A DNA stretch of 64,000 nt from Streptomyces buecherae (GTDB lineage Bacteria; Actinomycetota; Actinomycetes; Streptomycetales; Streptomycetaceae), in contig NZ_CP060404.1 of the NCBI RefSeq assembly GCF_014295035.1, positions 1,096,001 to 1,160,000 of the forward strand. The letters are read 5' to 3'. Below are positions 41,937 to 50,665 of this stretch, one piece after another (position 1 is the stretch's first letter; each line of letters opens with the position of its first letter). The position numbers and the translations under genes are program-made. Below the pieces are notes generated by a model. The model made no database searches, was not told the DNA's origin, and was given only the letters and a program-made list of their open reading frames with translations.

Positions 41937-44135
41937 ATGGGCGAGAAGACGAGCACGCATCCAGGGGCCGCCGGCAGGGCGACGACGGCCGACCATCCCC
42001 GTGCGATCCGGAACGTGGTGCTGGTCGGCCACAGCGGGGCGGGCAAGACGACGCTGGTGGAGGCGTTGGCGCTGGCCACCGGAGCGGTGAACCGGGCCGG
42101 CCGGGTCGAGGACGGGGGCTGCCTGTCCGACTACGACGCGATCGAGCACCGGCAGCACCGGTCCGTACAGCTCTCGGTGGTCCCGGTCGAATGGGGCGGA
42201 ATCAAGATCAACCTACTGGACACACCAGGCTACGCCGACTTCGTCGGGGAGCTGAGGGCCGGTCTGCGAGCCGCGGACGCGGCCCTTTTCGTGGTGTCCG
42301 CCGCGGACGGCGTGGACGGTGCGACGCGCATGGTGTGGGAGGAGTGCGCCGCCGTCGGCATGCCCCGGGCCATCGTCATCACCCATTTGGAGGCAGCGCG
42401 CGCCGACTTCGACGAGATGACCGAGACCTGCCGCGACGCCTTCGGCGGCGACGACCCCGACGCGGTGCTGCCGCTGTACCTGCCGCTGCACGGCGACGCC
42501 GGCCCCGACGGGCACCGCCCGGTCACCGGGCTGATCGGGCTGCTCTCGGAACAGGTCTACGACTACGGCTCGGGCGAGCGCACCCCGCGCCCGCCGGACG
42601 CGGAAGAGGCACCGTTGGTGGCCGCGGCCCGCGACCGGCTCATCGAGGGCATCATCGCCGAGAGCGAGGACGAGACTCTCATGGACCGCTACCTCGGTGG
42701 CGAGGAGATCGACGTCGGGACGCTCGTCGAGGACCTGGAGCGGGCGGTGGCGCGCGGCTCCTTCCATCCGGTGCTGGCCGCCGCCCCGGCCGGGGACGGC
42801 TCCCGGCAGGGACTCGGCACCACCGAACTCCTGGAACTGATCACCGGCGGCTTTCCCACGCCGCTGGAGCGCGCGGCCCCGCCCGTGACCACGCCCCAGG
42901 GCGCGCCGCGACCGGCCCTCACCTGCGATCCCGCGGGTCCGCTGGCCGCCGAGGTCGTGAAGACCTCGTCCGACCCGTACGTCGGCCGCGTCTCGCTGGT
43001 GCGGATCTTCTCCGGCACGCTGCGCCCCGACGAGACGGTGCACGTCTCCGGGCACGGCCTTGAGGACCGGGGCCACGAGGACCACGACGTGGACGAGCGC
43101 GTCGGCGCCCTCTCCGCGCCCTTCGGCAAGCAGCAGCACACCGTGCCGCGGGCGATCGCGGGCGACCTGGCGTGCGTGGGCAAGCTGAGCCGGGCCGAGA
43201 CCGGCGACACCCTCTCCGCCAAGGACGACCCGCTCCTGATGGAGCCGTGGGTGATGCCGGAGCCGCTGCTGCCGGTCGCCATCGAGGCACACAGCAAGGC
43301 CGACGAGGACAAGCTCTCGCAGGGCCTCGCCCGGCTGGTCGCCGAGGACCCGACGATGCGCCTGGAACACAACCCGGACACCCACCAGGTGGTGCTGTGG
43401 TGCCTGGGCGAGGCGCACGTGGACGTCGCGCTGGAGCGGCTGCGCGCCCGGTACGGGGTGCGCGTGGACGCCGTGCCGCACAGGGTGTCGCTGCGCGAGA
43501 CGTTCGGCGCCACGGCCAGCGGCCGGGGCCGGCACGTCAAGCAGTCCGGCGGCCACGGCCAGTACGCCATCTGTGAGATCGAGGTGGAGCCGCTGCCGGC
43601 CGGCTCGGGCATCGAGTTCGTGGACAAGGTCGTCGGCGGCGCCGTGCCACGGCAGTTCGTGCCCTCCGTGGAGAAGGGCGTGCGCGCGCAGGCGGCGCGC
43701 GGCGTCGCGGCCGGCTACCCGCTGGTGGACGTCCGCGTCACGCTGGTGGACGGGAAGGCGCACTCGGTGGACTCCTCCGACGCCGCGTTCCAGACCGCCG
43801 GCGCGCTCGCGCTGCGCGAGGCCGCGGCCGACTGCCGCATCGACCTGTTGGAGCCGGTGTGTGAGCTGCGCGTGAGCATCGCGGACGAGTACGTCGGGGC
43901 AGTGATGAGCGACCTGTCCGGGCGTCGGGGCCGGGTGGTGGGCACCGAGCAGACCGGCTCCGGGCTCACGCTGGTGCGGGCCGAGGTACCGGAGTGGAAA
44001 ATCAGCCGTTACGCCGTGGACCTCCGCTCGCTCTCGCACGGCACGGGCCGCTTCGAGCGCTCGTACGCGCGCCACGAGCCGATGCCCCCACAGCTCGCCG
44101 AGCGCATGCGCGAACCGGCGGAAAGCCAGGCATAG
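41937..44135 (+). CDS. Elongation factor G-like protein (EF-G2) with degenerate GTPase motifs
   Basis: 732 residues from ATG 41937 (GGGAGG ten bases upstream). All EF-G domains are present: G domain, domain II, III, IV (around RHVKQSGGHGQYAICEIEVE) and V. The P-loop is GHSGAGKTT (31-39). Signature residues differ from translational EF-G: the switch I RGIT is RSVQ (Gln78), the catalytic His of DTPGH is Tyr99 (DTPGYADF), and NKMD is THLE (149-152). The guanine-specificity and catalytic residues are thus lost, while the fold is kept. Mycobacterial EF-G2 is reported to bind nucleotide without ribosome-dependent GTPase activity. The role is unknown. Alternative upstream ATG at 41913. Confidence 0.92.
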   Translation: MGEKTSTHPGAAGRATTADHPRAIRNVVLVGHSGAGKTTLVEALALATGAVNRAGRVEDGGCLSDYDAIEHRQHRSVQLSVVPVEWGGIKINLLDTPGYADFVGELRAGLRAADAALFVVSAADGVDGATRMVWEECAAVGMPRAIVITHLEAARADFDEMTETCRDAFGGDDPDAVLPLYLPLHGDAGPDGHRPVTGLIGLLSEQVYDYGSGERTPRPPDAEEAPLVAAARDRLIEGIIAESEDETLMDRYLGGEEIDVGTLVEDLERAVARGSFHPVLAAAPAGDGSRQGLGTTELLELITGGFPTPLERAAPPVTTPQGAPRPALTCDPAGPLAAEVVKTSSDPYVGRVSLVRIFSGTLRPDETVHVSGHGLEDRGHEDHDVDERVGALSAPFGKQQHTVPRAIAGDLACVGKLSRAETGDTLSAKDDPLLMEPWVMPEPLLPVAIEAHSKADEDKLSQGLARLVAEDPTMRLEHNPDTHQVVLWCLGEAHVDVALERLRARYGVRVDAVPHRVSLRETFGATASGRGRHVKQSGGHGQYAICEIEVEPLPAGSGIEFVDKVVGGAVPRQFVPSVEKGVRAQAARGVAAGYPLVDVRVTLVDGKAHSVDSSDAAFQTAGALALREAAADCRIDLLEPVCELRVSIADEYVGAVMSDLSGRRGRVVGTEQTGSGLTLVRAEVPEWKISRYAVDLRSLSHGTGRFERSYARHEPMPPQLAERMREPAESQA

Positions 44136-44321
44136 TACGCGCGCCACCGCCGCCAACGGCCCTGCCACGGACGGCTTTCGAGGCGGTGAGGACAGGCGGC
44201 ACCCGCCACGGATACGCTGGAGGGCGGTTCAGCGGCGAGCCGCTGCGGCGCGGGACACGTGCCGAGGATGCCAGTCGGGAACAAGCCGCAGCAACGCAGG
44301 TCTGTGGCATTGGGGGCGGTA

Positions 44322-45977
44322 GTGACGGCGGATGGATTCGACTTCAGTCCCGGGGCGCAGGTGCCGCTCTCCGGGGCGGCCGGGCAGACGGCCGCGACAC
44401 AGGCGCTCGCCTCGGCCGCCTACCGCGACAGCGAGGTCAGCAAGCTGCTCGACGCCAACTCCGAGTGGACGGTCTCCGAGGTCAAGCCGCCGCGGTTCTC
44501 CCTCTTCGAGCCCAACCTCGGGGAGGCGTTCTCGCGCGCCGTCCAGGTCCGCATGCTCGGCGGCGCCCGCAACCAGATCATCCAGTCCTTCGGCATAGAG
44601 CCACAGACCGTGGTCGAGCACTGCCTGGCGGCCAACCGCATCCGCAAGACCCGGGACGCGCGGCTGACCGTGGTCATGGTCGTCTTCGGGCTGCTGTTCC
44701 TGCCCGGCGTGCTGCTCTGGCTCGCCGCGTTCCAGATCCGGCGCACGCTGGCGGGCTCGAAGAACAAGCGCGCCGGTGCTGTCGGCATCCTGCTGGCCCT
44801 GGTCGCCGCCGGCCTCGTCGTGTTCGGGATGATCGAGGCGCCGACGGACGACTTCTGGTGGATCTACGCCCGGGTGATGCTCGTCGCGCCGGTGGTGGGC
44901 TGGTTCATCGCGAAGCAGATCAGCGAGCGCACCGCCAAGGACCTGCGCGAGCGCTGGACCGCGCTGCTGACCGGCGGCGGCCTGGGCGCCAAGGTGCCCG
45001 AGGCCGTGCCCCGCAACCCCGGCGAGACGGCGGCCGAGCAGTTGCGCAAGAACCTGGAGAAGCTCACCGCCGAGCAGCGCAGCAACATCGTCTTCTACGC
45101 CGGGCCCAAGGGGATACTGGGCATGGGCACCCGCTGGGGCACCTGGCAGCTCGCCGAGGACCTGGTGCCCAGCGAGGCGGACAAGGAGATCAACCCGTTC
45201 CGTAGCTGGGACGTCATAAAGGCCATCCACGACCAGCTCAAGCTGCTGGAGCGCGGCCCGCTGCACACCGGCGGCTTCCCCACCCCCTCCGTGCGGCACT
45301 GGGTGGTCTCCGCCGTCGGCGAGGGCGCCAAGTCGGTGGCCCGCAGCGGGAGCACGGAGGAGGAGGGCTTCCAGGTCAAGGGCGTCGAGTTGCAGCGCAT
45401 CTGCAACGACCAGCAGTTCGACAGCGGTGACCGGCACTACCTGGGCGTGCAGTTCGTGCTCTGGGACGGCCAGCTCGTGATCACCATGCTCATCACCGTG
45501 ACCGTGCTGCACAAGACGCTGCGCATCGAGGTGACGGGGCACGCCCTGGGCCCGGTGCACCCGCTCTTCACGACCAAGCCGTCGCCGAAGACCAAGACGG
45601 TCAACAAGACCATCAAGTTCTGGGAGACCCGGAGCATCCCGCAGCCGCTGGTCGAGGCCAGCGAGGTGGTGCGGCTCGCGGCCCGGGCCCCCTTCACCTG
45701 GTACCCGCCGCTCCTCGACTACCTCGGCGGCAAGCTCACCCTGCCCGAGCCCTTCGGCCTGCGGCACGCCTGGGCCGACAAGCCCTGGCGGCACCGCTTC
45801 ATGGCGGACGACGCGCTGCGCGCCGCGACCCCGGTGCTGCGCGTGGTGCACGACGCGGCGCTGCGGGTGCTGCGCGACAACGGCGTGGACACCGAGCGCT
45901 TCGGCAACCGCTCGCTCGCCCTCAGCGGCGCGGTGCAGGACGCGACGCCCCGCAAGGCCGACCTGTACGACGCCTGA
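44322..45977 (+). CDS. Conserved multi-pass membrane protein of unknown function
   Basis: 551 residues from GTG 44322 (alternative GTG at 44304). Layout: soluble N-terminus with EPNLGEAFSRAV and the MLGGARNQIIQSFG helix, three hydrophobic segments (VVMVVFGLLFLPGVLLWLAA; GILLALVAAGLVVFGMI; VMLVAPVVGWFIAK), a cytoplasmic helical part, a beta-rich region around NIVFYAGPKGILGMGTRWGT, and a fourth hydrophobic stretch (LVITMLITVTVLHKTL). I recognise no catalytic motif. It is conserved in streptomycetes next to the EF-G2 gene. A strong bidirectional hairpin follows. Confidence 0.85.
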   Translation: MTADGFDFSPGAQVPLSGAAGQTAATQALASAAYRDSEVSKLLDANSEWTVSEVKPPRFSLFEPNLGEAFSRAVQVRMLGGARNQIIQSFGIEPQTVVEHCLAANRIRKTRDARLTVVMVVFGLLFLPGVLLWLAAFQIRRTLAGSKNKRAGAVGILLALVAAGLVVFGMIEAPTDDFWWIYARVMLVAPVVGWFIAKQISERTAKDLRERWTALLTGGGLGAKVPEAVPRNPGETAAEQLRKNLEKLTAEQRSNIVFYAGPKGILGMGTRWGTWQLAEDLVPSEADKEINPFRSWDVIKAIHDQLKLLERGPLHTGGFPTPSVRHWVVSAVGEGAKSVARSGSTEEEGFQVKGVELQRICNDQQFDSGDRHYLGVQFVLWDGQLVITMLITVTVLHKTLRIEVTGHALGPVHPLFTTKPSPKTKTVNKTIKFWETRSIPQPLVEASEVVRLAARAPFTWYPPLLDYLGGKLTLPEPFGLRHAWADKPWRHRFMADDALRAATPVLRVVHDAALRVLRDNGVDTERFGNRSLALSGAVQDATPRKADLYDA

Positions 45978-46018
45978 CGTCCCCCGGCCAGGCTCCGACC
46001 GGCCTCACGCGAACGCAC

Positions 46019-46060
46019 ACCCGCGGCCCGCTCCCGGTCATCCGGGGGCGGGCCGCGGGT
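46019..46060. terminator. Bidirectional hairpin between the membrane protein and HIT genes
   Basis: 19-bp stem ACCCGCGGCCCGCTCCCGG / CCGGGGGCGGGCCGCGGGT with one wobble pair and a TCAT loop, 42 bases after the membrane-protein stop and 82 bases from the HIT stop on the other strand. Confidence 0.9.
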
Positions 46061-46141
46061 GCGTTGCCGCCCGGGAACCGGGTGGCGGGGCGGACGGGGG
46101 CGCGGGCCGTCGGCCCGCGCCGTGGGACGGGCCCGGCCAGG

Positions 46142-46690
46142 TCAGGACAGCGGCCAGACGTCGGCGAGCAACTGCCGGGTGTCGCCGAGCAGTTGGGGCA
46201 GGACGCGGGTGGTGGCCACGATGGGCATGAAGTTCGTGTCGCCGCCCCAGCGCGGCACCACGTGCTGGTGCAGGTGCGCGGCGATACCGGCCCCCGCGAC
46301 GCTGCCCTGGTTCATGCCGATGTTGAAGCCGTGCGCGCCGGACGCGGTGCGCAGCGCCGTCATGGCGGCCTTGGTGAACTCGGCGAGCTCGGCCGTCTCG
46401 TCGGCGCGCAGCTCGGTGTAGTCGGCGACGTGCCGGAACGGGACCGACATCAGGTGCCCGGAGGTGTACGGGTACAGGTTCAGCACCGCGTACACGTGCT
46501 GGCCCCGGGCGATGATCAACCCGTCCTCGTCGCTCTTGTCGGGGATCGTGCAGAACGGACAGCCGTCATCAGCGCCCGGACCGGTCGGCTTGTTCTCGCC
46601 CTGGATGTACGCCATCCGATGCGGCGTCCACAGGCGCTGGAAGGCGTCCTGGGTGCCGACTCCGATCTGCTGCTCCGGCTCACTCGTCAT
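46142..46690 (-). CDS. HIT-family hydrolase (AP4A-type)
   Basis: 182 residues from ATG 46690. The histidine triad is HLHQHVVPRW, with the upstream GCPFC...NLYPYTSGHLMSVPFRH typical of the AP4A phosphorylase/HIT branch of actinobacteria; these hydrolyse dinucleoside polyphosphates or nucleotide adducts. The frame is open to an ATG at 46840 that overlaps the thrS stop as ATGA; that would add 50 Pro/Ala-rich residues. I take the shorter form because conserved sequence begins at TSEPEQQIGVGTQDAFQRLW. Probably in one transcript with thrS. Confidence 0.88.
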   Translation of the reverse strand: MTSEPEQQIGVGTQDAFQRLWTPHRMAYIQGENKPTGPGADDGCPFCTIPDKSDEDGLIIARGQHVYAVLNLYPYTSGHLMSVPFRHVADYTELRADETAELAEFTKAAMTALRTASGAHGFNIGMNQGSVAGAGIAAHLHQHVVPRWGGDTNFMPIVATTRVLPQLLGDTRQLLADVWPLS

Positions 46691-46836
46691 GCGCGCCAGC
46701 ATATTCCCCGGTGGGGCGGTGGCGCGGGGCGCCCCGGGCGGGCCCGCCGCCCGCACGGCCGGCCCGACCAGCAGCGGCGACGCCGGGGCCCCCGCCGCCC
46801 CGCCCGGGGAGGGCGGGGCGGCGGGGGCCCGGTCGG

Positions 46837-48819
46837 TCATACCTGGACGCGACGCTCCACGGCGTCCACGATCTCCGCGATGGCCTCCGCCCGCGGGATG
46901 CCGTTCTTCTGCGAGCCGTCGCGGTAGCGGAAGCTGACCGCGCCGGCGGCCACGTCCTCGTCGCCGGCGATGACCATGAAGGGGATCTTCGCCTTCTGCG
47001 CGTTGCGGATCTTCTTCTGCATCCGGTCCGACGAAGAGTCGACCTCGATCCGCAGCCCCCTGGCCTTGGCCTCGGCCGCGAACTCCGCCAGGTAGGGCAC
47101 GTGCCCGTCACCGATCGGGATGCCGACCGCCTGCACCGGGGCCAGCCAGGCCGGGAAGGCGCCCGCGTAGTGCTCCAGGAGCACCGCGAAGAACCGCTCG
47201 ATGGAGCCGAACAGCGCCCGGTGGATCATGACGGGCTGCTGCCGCGAGCCGTCGGCGGCCGTGTACTCCAGGTTGAACCGCTTGGGCTGCTGGAAGTCCA
47301 CCTGGATGGTGCTCATCTGCCAGGAGCGCCCGATGGCGTCCTTGGCCTGCACGGAGATCTTCGGCCCGTAGTACGCCGCCCCGCCCGGGTCGGGCACCAG
47401 CGGCAGACCCTGCTTCTCGGCCGCCAGCCGCAGCGCCTCGGTGGCCTCCTCCCACTCCGCGTCCTCGCCGATGAACTTGTCGGACTCGGGGTCGCGGGTG
47501 GACAGCTCCAGCTCGAACTCGTTCAGGCCGTAGTCGCGCAGCAGGTTCAGGACGAAGGTGAGCAGGTCGTCCAGTTCCTGCGGCATCTGCTCCTTGGTGC
47601 AGTAGATGTGCGAGTCGTCCTGCGTGAAGCCACGGGCCCGGGTGAGGCCGTGCACCACGCCCGACTTCTCGTACCGGTAGACCGTGCCGAACTCGAACAT
47701 GCGCAGCGGCAGCTCCCGGTAGGAGCGGCCACGGGCCTTGAAGATCAGGTTGTGCATGGGGCAGTTCATGGCCTTGAGCCGGTAGTTCTGCCCGTCGAAC
47801 TCCAGCGGCGGGAACATGCCGTCGGCGTAGTTCGGCAGGTGCCCCGAGGTCTCGAAGAGCTTCTCCTTCGAGATGTGCGGGGTGTTGACGAACTCGTAGT
47901 CCGCCTCCTCGTGCCGCCGGCGCGAGTAGTCCTCCATGACCTTGCGCACCACGCCACCCTTGGGGTGGAAGACCGCGAGGCCGGAGCCCAGCTCCTCGGG
48001 GATGGAGAACAGGTCCAGTTCGGAGCCCAGCTTGCGGTGGTCGCGCTTCTCGGCCTCGGCGAGGAACTCCAGGTGCGCCTTGAGCTCGTCCCTGGTCGGC
48101 CACGCGGTGCCGTAGATGCGCTGGAGCTGGGGGTTCTTCTCGCTGCCCCGCCAGTACGCGGCGGCCGAGCGCATCAGCTTGAAGGCGGGGATGGCCCGCG
48201 TCGACGGCAGGTGCGGGCCGCGGCACAGGTCCTTCCAGCACAGCTCGCCGGTCTTGGCGTCGAGGTTGTCGTAGATCGTCAGCTCACCGGCGCCGACCTC
48301 GGCGGACGCGCCCTCGGCGGCGTCGGCCGCGGAACCCTTGAGCCCGATCAGCTCCAGCTTGTACGGCTCGTCCGCCAGCTCGTCGCGCGCGGCCTCGTCG
48401 CTGACCGCCCGGCGCGAGAACCGCTGGCCGCGCTTCTGGATCTCCTGCATCTTCTTCTCGATGCGCTTGAGATCGTCGGGGTGGAAGGGGGTCTCGACGT
48501 CGAAGTCGTAGTAGAAGCCGTCCCGGATGGGCGGGCCGATGCCGAGCTTGGCCTCCGGGAACAGCTCCTGCACGGCCTGCGCCATCACGTGCGCGGTGGA
48601 GTGCCGCAGGATGTTCAGGCCGTCCTCGGAGGTGATGTCGACGGGCTCGACGGCATCGCCGTCGGCCACCTCGTACGCCAGGTCCTTCAGCTCGCCGGCC
48701 ACCCGGGCGGCGACCACGGAGCGCTCGCCCTCGAAGAGCGCGGCGGCCGTCGTGCCCGTCGTGACCACGCGTTCTTCCCGCTCGGAATCGCGTTGGATGA
48801 TCACACGGACGTCTGACAC
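46837..48819 (-). CDS. thrS: Threonyl-tRNA synthetase
   Basis: Charges tRNA-Thr. GTG at 48819 with AGGAGAG upstream gives 660 residues. Domains: TGS ([20 protein letters not shown]), editing domain with HSTAH (HxxxH) and later CRGPHLP, class II core with [20 protein letters not shown] (as motif 2) and [20 protein letters not shown] (motif 3), and the HGTP anticodon domain. Zinc ligands Cys/His in the core are kept. The frame upstream of the GTG is low-complexity and rejected. I see no T-box element in the leader. Confidence 0.97.
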   Translation of the reverse strand: MSDVRVIIQRDSEREERVVTTGTTAAALFEGERSVVAARVAGELKDLAYEVADGDAVEPVDITSEDGLNILRHSTAHVMAQAVQELFPEAKLGIGPPIRDGFYYDFDVETPFHPDDLKRIEKKMQEIQKRGQRFSRRAVSDEAARDELADEPYKLELIGLKGSAADAAEGASAEVGAGELTIYDNLDAKTGELCWKDLCRGPHLPSTRAIPAFKLMRSAAAYWRGSEKNPQLQRIYGTAWPTRDELKAHLEFLAEAEKRDHRKLGSELDLFSIPEELGSGLAVFHPKGGVVRKVMEDYSRRRHEEADYEFVNTPHISKEKLFETSGHLPNYADGMFPPLEFDGQNYRLKAMNCPMHNLIFKARGRSYRELPLRMFEFGTVYRYEKSGVVHGLTRARGFTQDDSHIYCTKEQMPQELDDLLTFVLNLLRDYGLNEFELELSTRDPESDKFIGEDAEWEEATEALRLAAEKQGLPLVPDPGGAAYYGPKISVQAKDAIGRSWQMSTIQVDFQQPKRFNLEYTAADGSRQQPVMIHRALFGSIERFFAVLLEHYAGAFPAWLAPVQAVGIPIGDGHVPYLAEFAAEAKARGLRIEVDSSSDRMQKKIRNAQKAKIPFMVIAGDEDVAAGAVSFRYRDGSQKNGIPRAEAIAEIVDAVERRVQV

Positions 48820-49102
48820 CGGTCTCTCCTGACGTATGGGTCGCGCGACAGCGAACACTGCGCGACTCGAATCGTACCGAGCGGGGCACCCCTCCCGCGA
48901 AACGGTTCGCCGCACCCCCGCCCCTCGGCCGGGCCCCGCCCCCGGGACGATCACGCCACACACCGCCCCCCTCCCCGCCCTGACCCACCACCCCCTCGCG
49001 CCCCGCGCTCCCCCAACTCCCCGACGTACGAGGCGGGTTCGAGGCCACACCACCGGGATCACCCGAGGAGGCGCGGCCGGCCAGCACGCGCGAGGGGGCG
49101 GC

Positions 49103-49282
49103 TCAGCGCTCGGCCCGACGCGCGGCGGCCAGCCCCACACCGGCCGCGAGGGCGCAGACGCCGGTCAGCACGCTCAACACGGTCTCCGTCCCGCCGCCGT
49201 CGAGCACCACGGTCAGGATCACGTTGGCCCCCAGGCACAGCCCGAGCATCAGCCACAGCACGCCCTTGGTCGCACCGCTCAT
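49103..49282 (-). CDS. Small two-helix membrane protein (59 aa)
   Basis: ATG at 49282 follows GAGGAAGGTGG. The product has two hydrophobic helices ([21 protein letters not shown] and [19 protein letters not shown]) joined by a Gly/Thr turn. Actinomycetes carry such small proteins near thrS; the function is unknown. The strong ribosome site and clean two-helix pattern support it as real. Confidence 0.7.
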   Translation of the reverse strand: MSGATKGVLWLMLGLCLGANVILTVVLDGGGTETVLSVLTGVCALAAGVGLAAARRAER

Positions 49283-49435
49283 CTTCGCCACCTTCCTCGC
49301 CACCACCCGGCCCGTCCCACCGGCTTTGTCGCGGTTCACGGTAGGGAGGCGGCGGTGGGGCCCACCATGGAGCACTCCCCCATGTCGGGGTGTATCCAGC
49401 TACACCATCGAGGAATGCGCGAGGGGCAACGCAAA

Positions 49436-49463
49436 GCGCCGCACTCCTCATGGAGTACGGCGC
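49436..49463 (-). terminator. Terminator after tRNA-Val(CAC) copy 1
   Basis: 12-bp stem GCGCCGCACTCC / GGAGTACGGCGC with one mismatch and a TCAT loop, 15 bases past the tRNA 3' end on the minus strand. Confidence 0.8.
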
Positions 49464-49478
49464 CTTATCGATTCCGGG

Positions 49479-49550
49479 TGGGCGATACTGGGTTCGAACC
49501 AGTGACCTCTTCGGTGTGAACGAAGCGCTCTCCCACTGAGCTAATCGCCC
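49479..49550 (-). tRNA. tRNA-Val (CAC), copy 1
   Basis: 72 bases. Acceptor GGGCGAT / ATCGCCC, discriminator A, anticodon stem CTTCG/CGAAG with loop TTCACAC, anticodon CAC (reads GUG). T-arm CTGGTTCGAACCAG. The CCA end is not encoded. Its sequence is the same as copy 2. Confidence 0.96.
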
Positions 49551-49596
49551 GGCTATTCGGCGGTTATCCCTGGGGGCTTTCCCGCGAACGAGTTGA

Positions 49597-49626
49597 ACAA
49601 TACAGGTCGCGACGACCGTTGTTCAA
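49597..49626 (-). promoter_or_regulatory. Promoter of tRNA-Val(CAC) copy 1
   Basis: On the minus strand TTGAAC (49626-49621) and TATTGT (49602-49597) are 18 bases apart, ending 46 bases before the tRNA 5' end. Good match to the vegetative (HrdB) pattern. Confidence 0.65.
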
Positions 49627-49636
49627 ACCGCGTTCG

Positions 49637-50098
49637 CTACCCGGGCCCGACGCCCAGCAAGGCCCGCAGCCCGCGCTGGCCGCCGCGCATCATCAGCGCG
49701 TGGTTGAGCACGAGGAACGGCCGGCACGGCAACCCCAGGCGCCGCAGAAGAGGCTTGCACAACTCGACCTCCTGCTCGAAGAGCGCCCGACACCCCTCAC
49801 CCCGCGCGCCGGCCCGCACGGTCCACCGCGCCCAGCCCTCCAGGTCCCCGGTCATCGCGATCTCCAGCACCCGGGCCACGGGATCGCGCCGCGTCGCCCG
49901 CGCGGCGAGGAGGAGGTCGTACGGCAGGAACGAACGAACCCGCATCGACCCACTGAGCTCCCCCTCCGCCTCGGCCGCGCGCACCTGCGGCCACCAGGCC
50001 GGATACTCCTCGGCCCGCTCCAGCACCGCGTACACCGCTTCGGGCGGCGCGGCGAGCGTCCACGAGCTGCGAAATCGATAGTGATGCCAACCAACCAT
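49637..50098 (-). CDS. SRPBCC (polyketide cyclase/dehydrase-like) family protein
   Basis: 153 residues from ATG 50098. SRPBCC/START-like pattern: WTLAAPPEAVYAVLERAEEYPAWWPQV (N-terminal strand-helix), later VLEIAMTGDLEGWARWTVRA strands, and a long C-terminal helix (LVLNHALMMRGGQRGLRALL). The fold forms a hydrophobic ligand cavity; the ligand is unknown. It stands between two identical tRNA-Val genes. Upstream, the frame stays open through a degenerate repeat field that is not protein-like. Confidence 0.85.
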   Translation of the reverse strand: MVGWHHYRFRSSWTLAAPPEAVYAVLERAEEYPAWWPQVRAAEAEGELSGSMRVRSFLPYDLLLAARATRRDPVARVLEIAMTGDLEGWARWTVRAGARGEGCRALFEQEVELCKPLLRRLGLPCRPFLVLNHALMMRGGQRGLRALLGVGPG

Positions 50099-50172
50099 GC
50101 CCACCAGCCTGCCCCGCACGACCCCCCTCAAGGCCCGAATCTCCCGCACGAAGCCCCGCCCCCGGCGACGGG

Positions 50173-50475
50173 CAGCCGAGCCACCCCGCCACCTCACAGC
50201 CGAGCCCGCGCCCACCCCGCTCCGACGAAGCCGAGCACCCCGGCCGTGGCGAAGCCGAGCCACCCCACCACCGCACAGCCGCAACCAGGCCCACCCCGCT
50301 ACGGCGCAGCCGAGCCACCCCGCGAGGGCAAGGCCGAGCCACCCCCGCGATGGCGAAGCCGAGCCAGCCCCACCCCGCTCCGGCGAAGCCGAGCACCCCC
50401 ACCCCACGCCGCGGCCCCACCCCGCCGGGCCCCGGGGGTGCGGGTGGCGGAGCCCCCGCCCGGCGAGGCGAAGCC
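50173..50475. repeat. Degenerate GAAGCCGAGCCACCCC repeat field
   Basis: About nine or ten imperfect copies of a unit built on GGCGAAGCCGAGCCACCCC occur (for example near 50173, 50197, 50228, 50252, 50307, 50330, 50355, 50385, 50469), mostly spaced 23-32 bases. The 300 bases between the SRPBCC gene and tRNA-Val copy 2 hold nothing else. The strong G/C strand asymmetry (C-rich plus strand) is visible. Confidence 0.75.
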
Positions 50476-50487
50476 GAGCAGAAACGA

Positions 50488-50540
50488 CGAAGGCGACCCG
50501 GTCCGCGCTTTCCGCGGACACGAGTCGCCTATCGCCTTCG
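50488..50540 (-). terminator. Terminator after tRNA-Val(CAC) copy 2
   Basis: Nested stem: CGAAGGCGAC (50488-50497) pairs with GTCGCC and GCCTTCG in 50524-50540, and an inner GTCCGCG / CGCGGAC (50501-50519). It starts at the tRNA 3' end on the minus strand. Confidence 0.65.
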
Positions 50541-50612
50541 TGGGCGATACTGGGTTCGAACCAGTGACCTCTTCGGTGTGAACGAAGCGCTCTCCCACTG
50601 AGCTAATCGCCC
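50541..50612 (-). tRNA. tRNA-Val (CAC), copy 2
   Basis: 72 bases, same sequence as the copy at 49479-49550, 1,062 bases away and in direct orientation. Acceptor GGGCGAT / ATCGCCC, anticodon CAC. The 5' flank has TAATGT as a possible -10 but no good -35; it may be read with the gene upstream at 50666-51127. Confidence 0.96.
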
Positions 50613-50665
50613 TCAGCCCGGCCAACATTACCGCATGTCAGGCCGTGCCTATGACCACGGGTGGG

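Noticed and set aside
48820..49102. T-box leader for thrS
   Set aside because: No TGG-containing T-box motif, specifier stem or antiterminator could be found upstream of the GTG.
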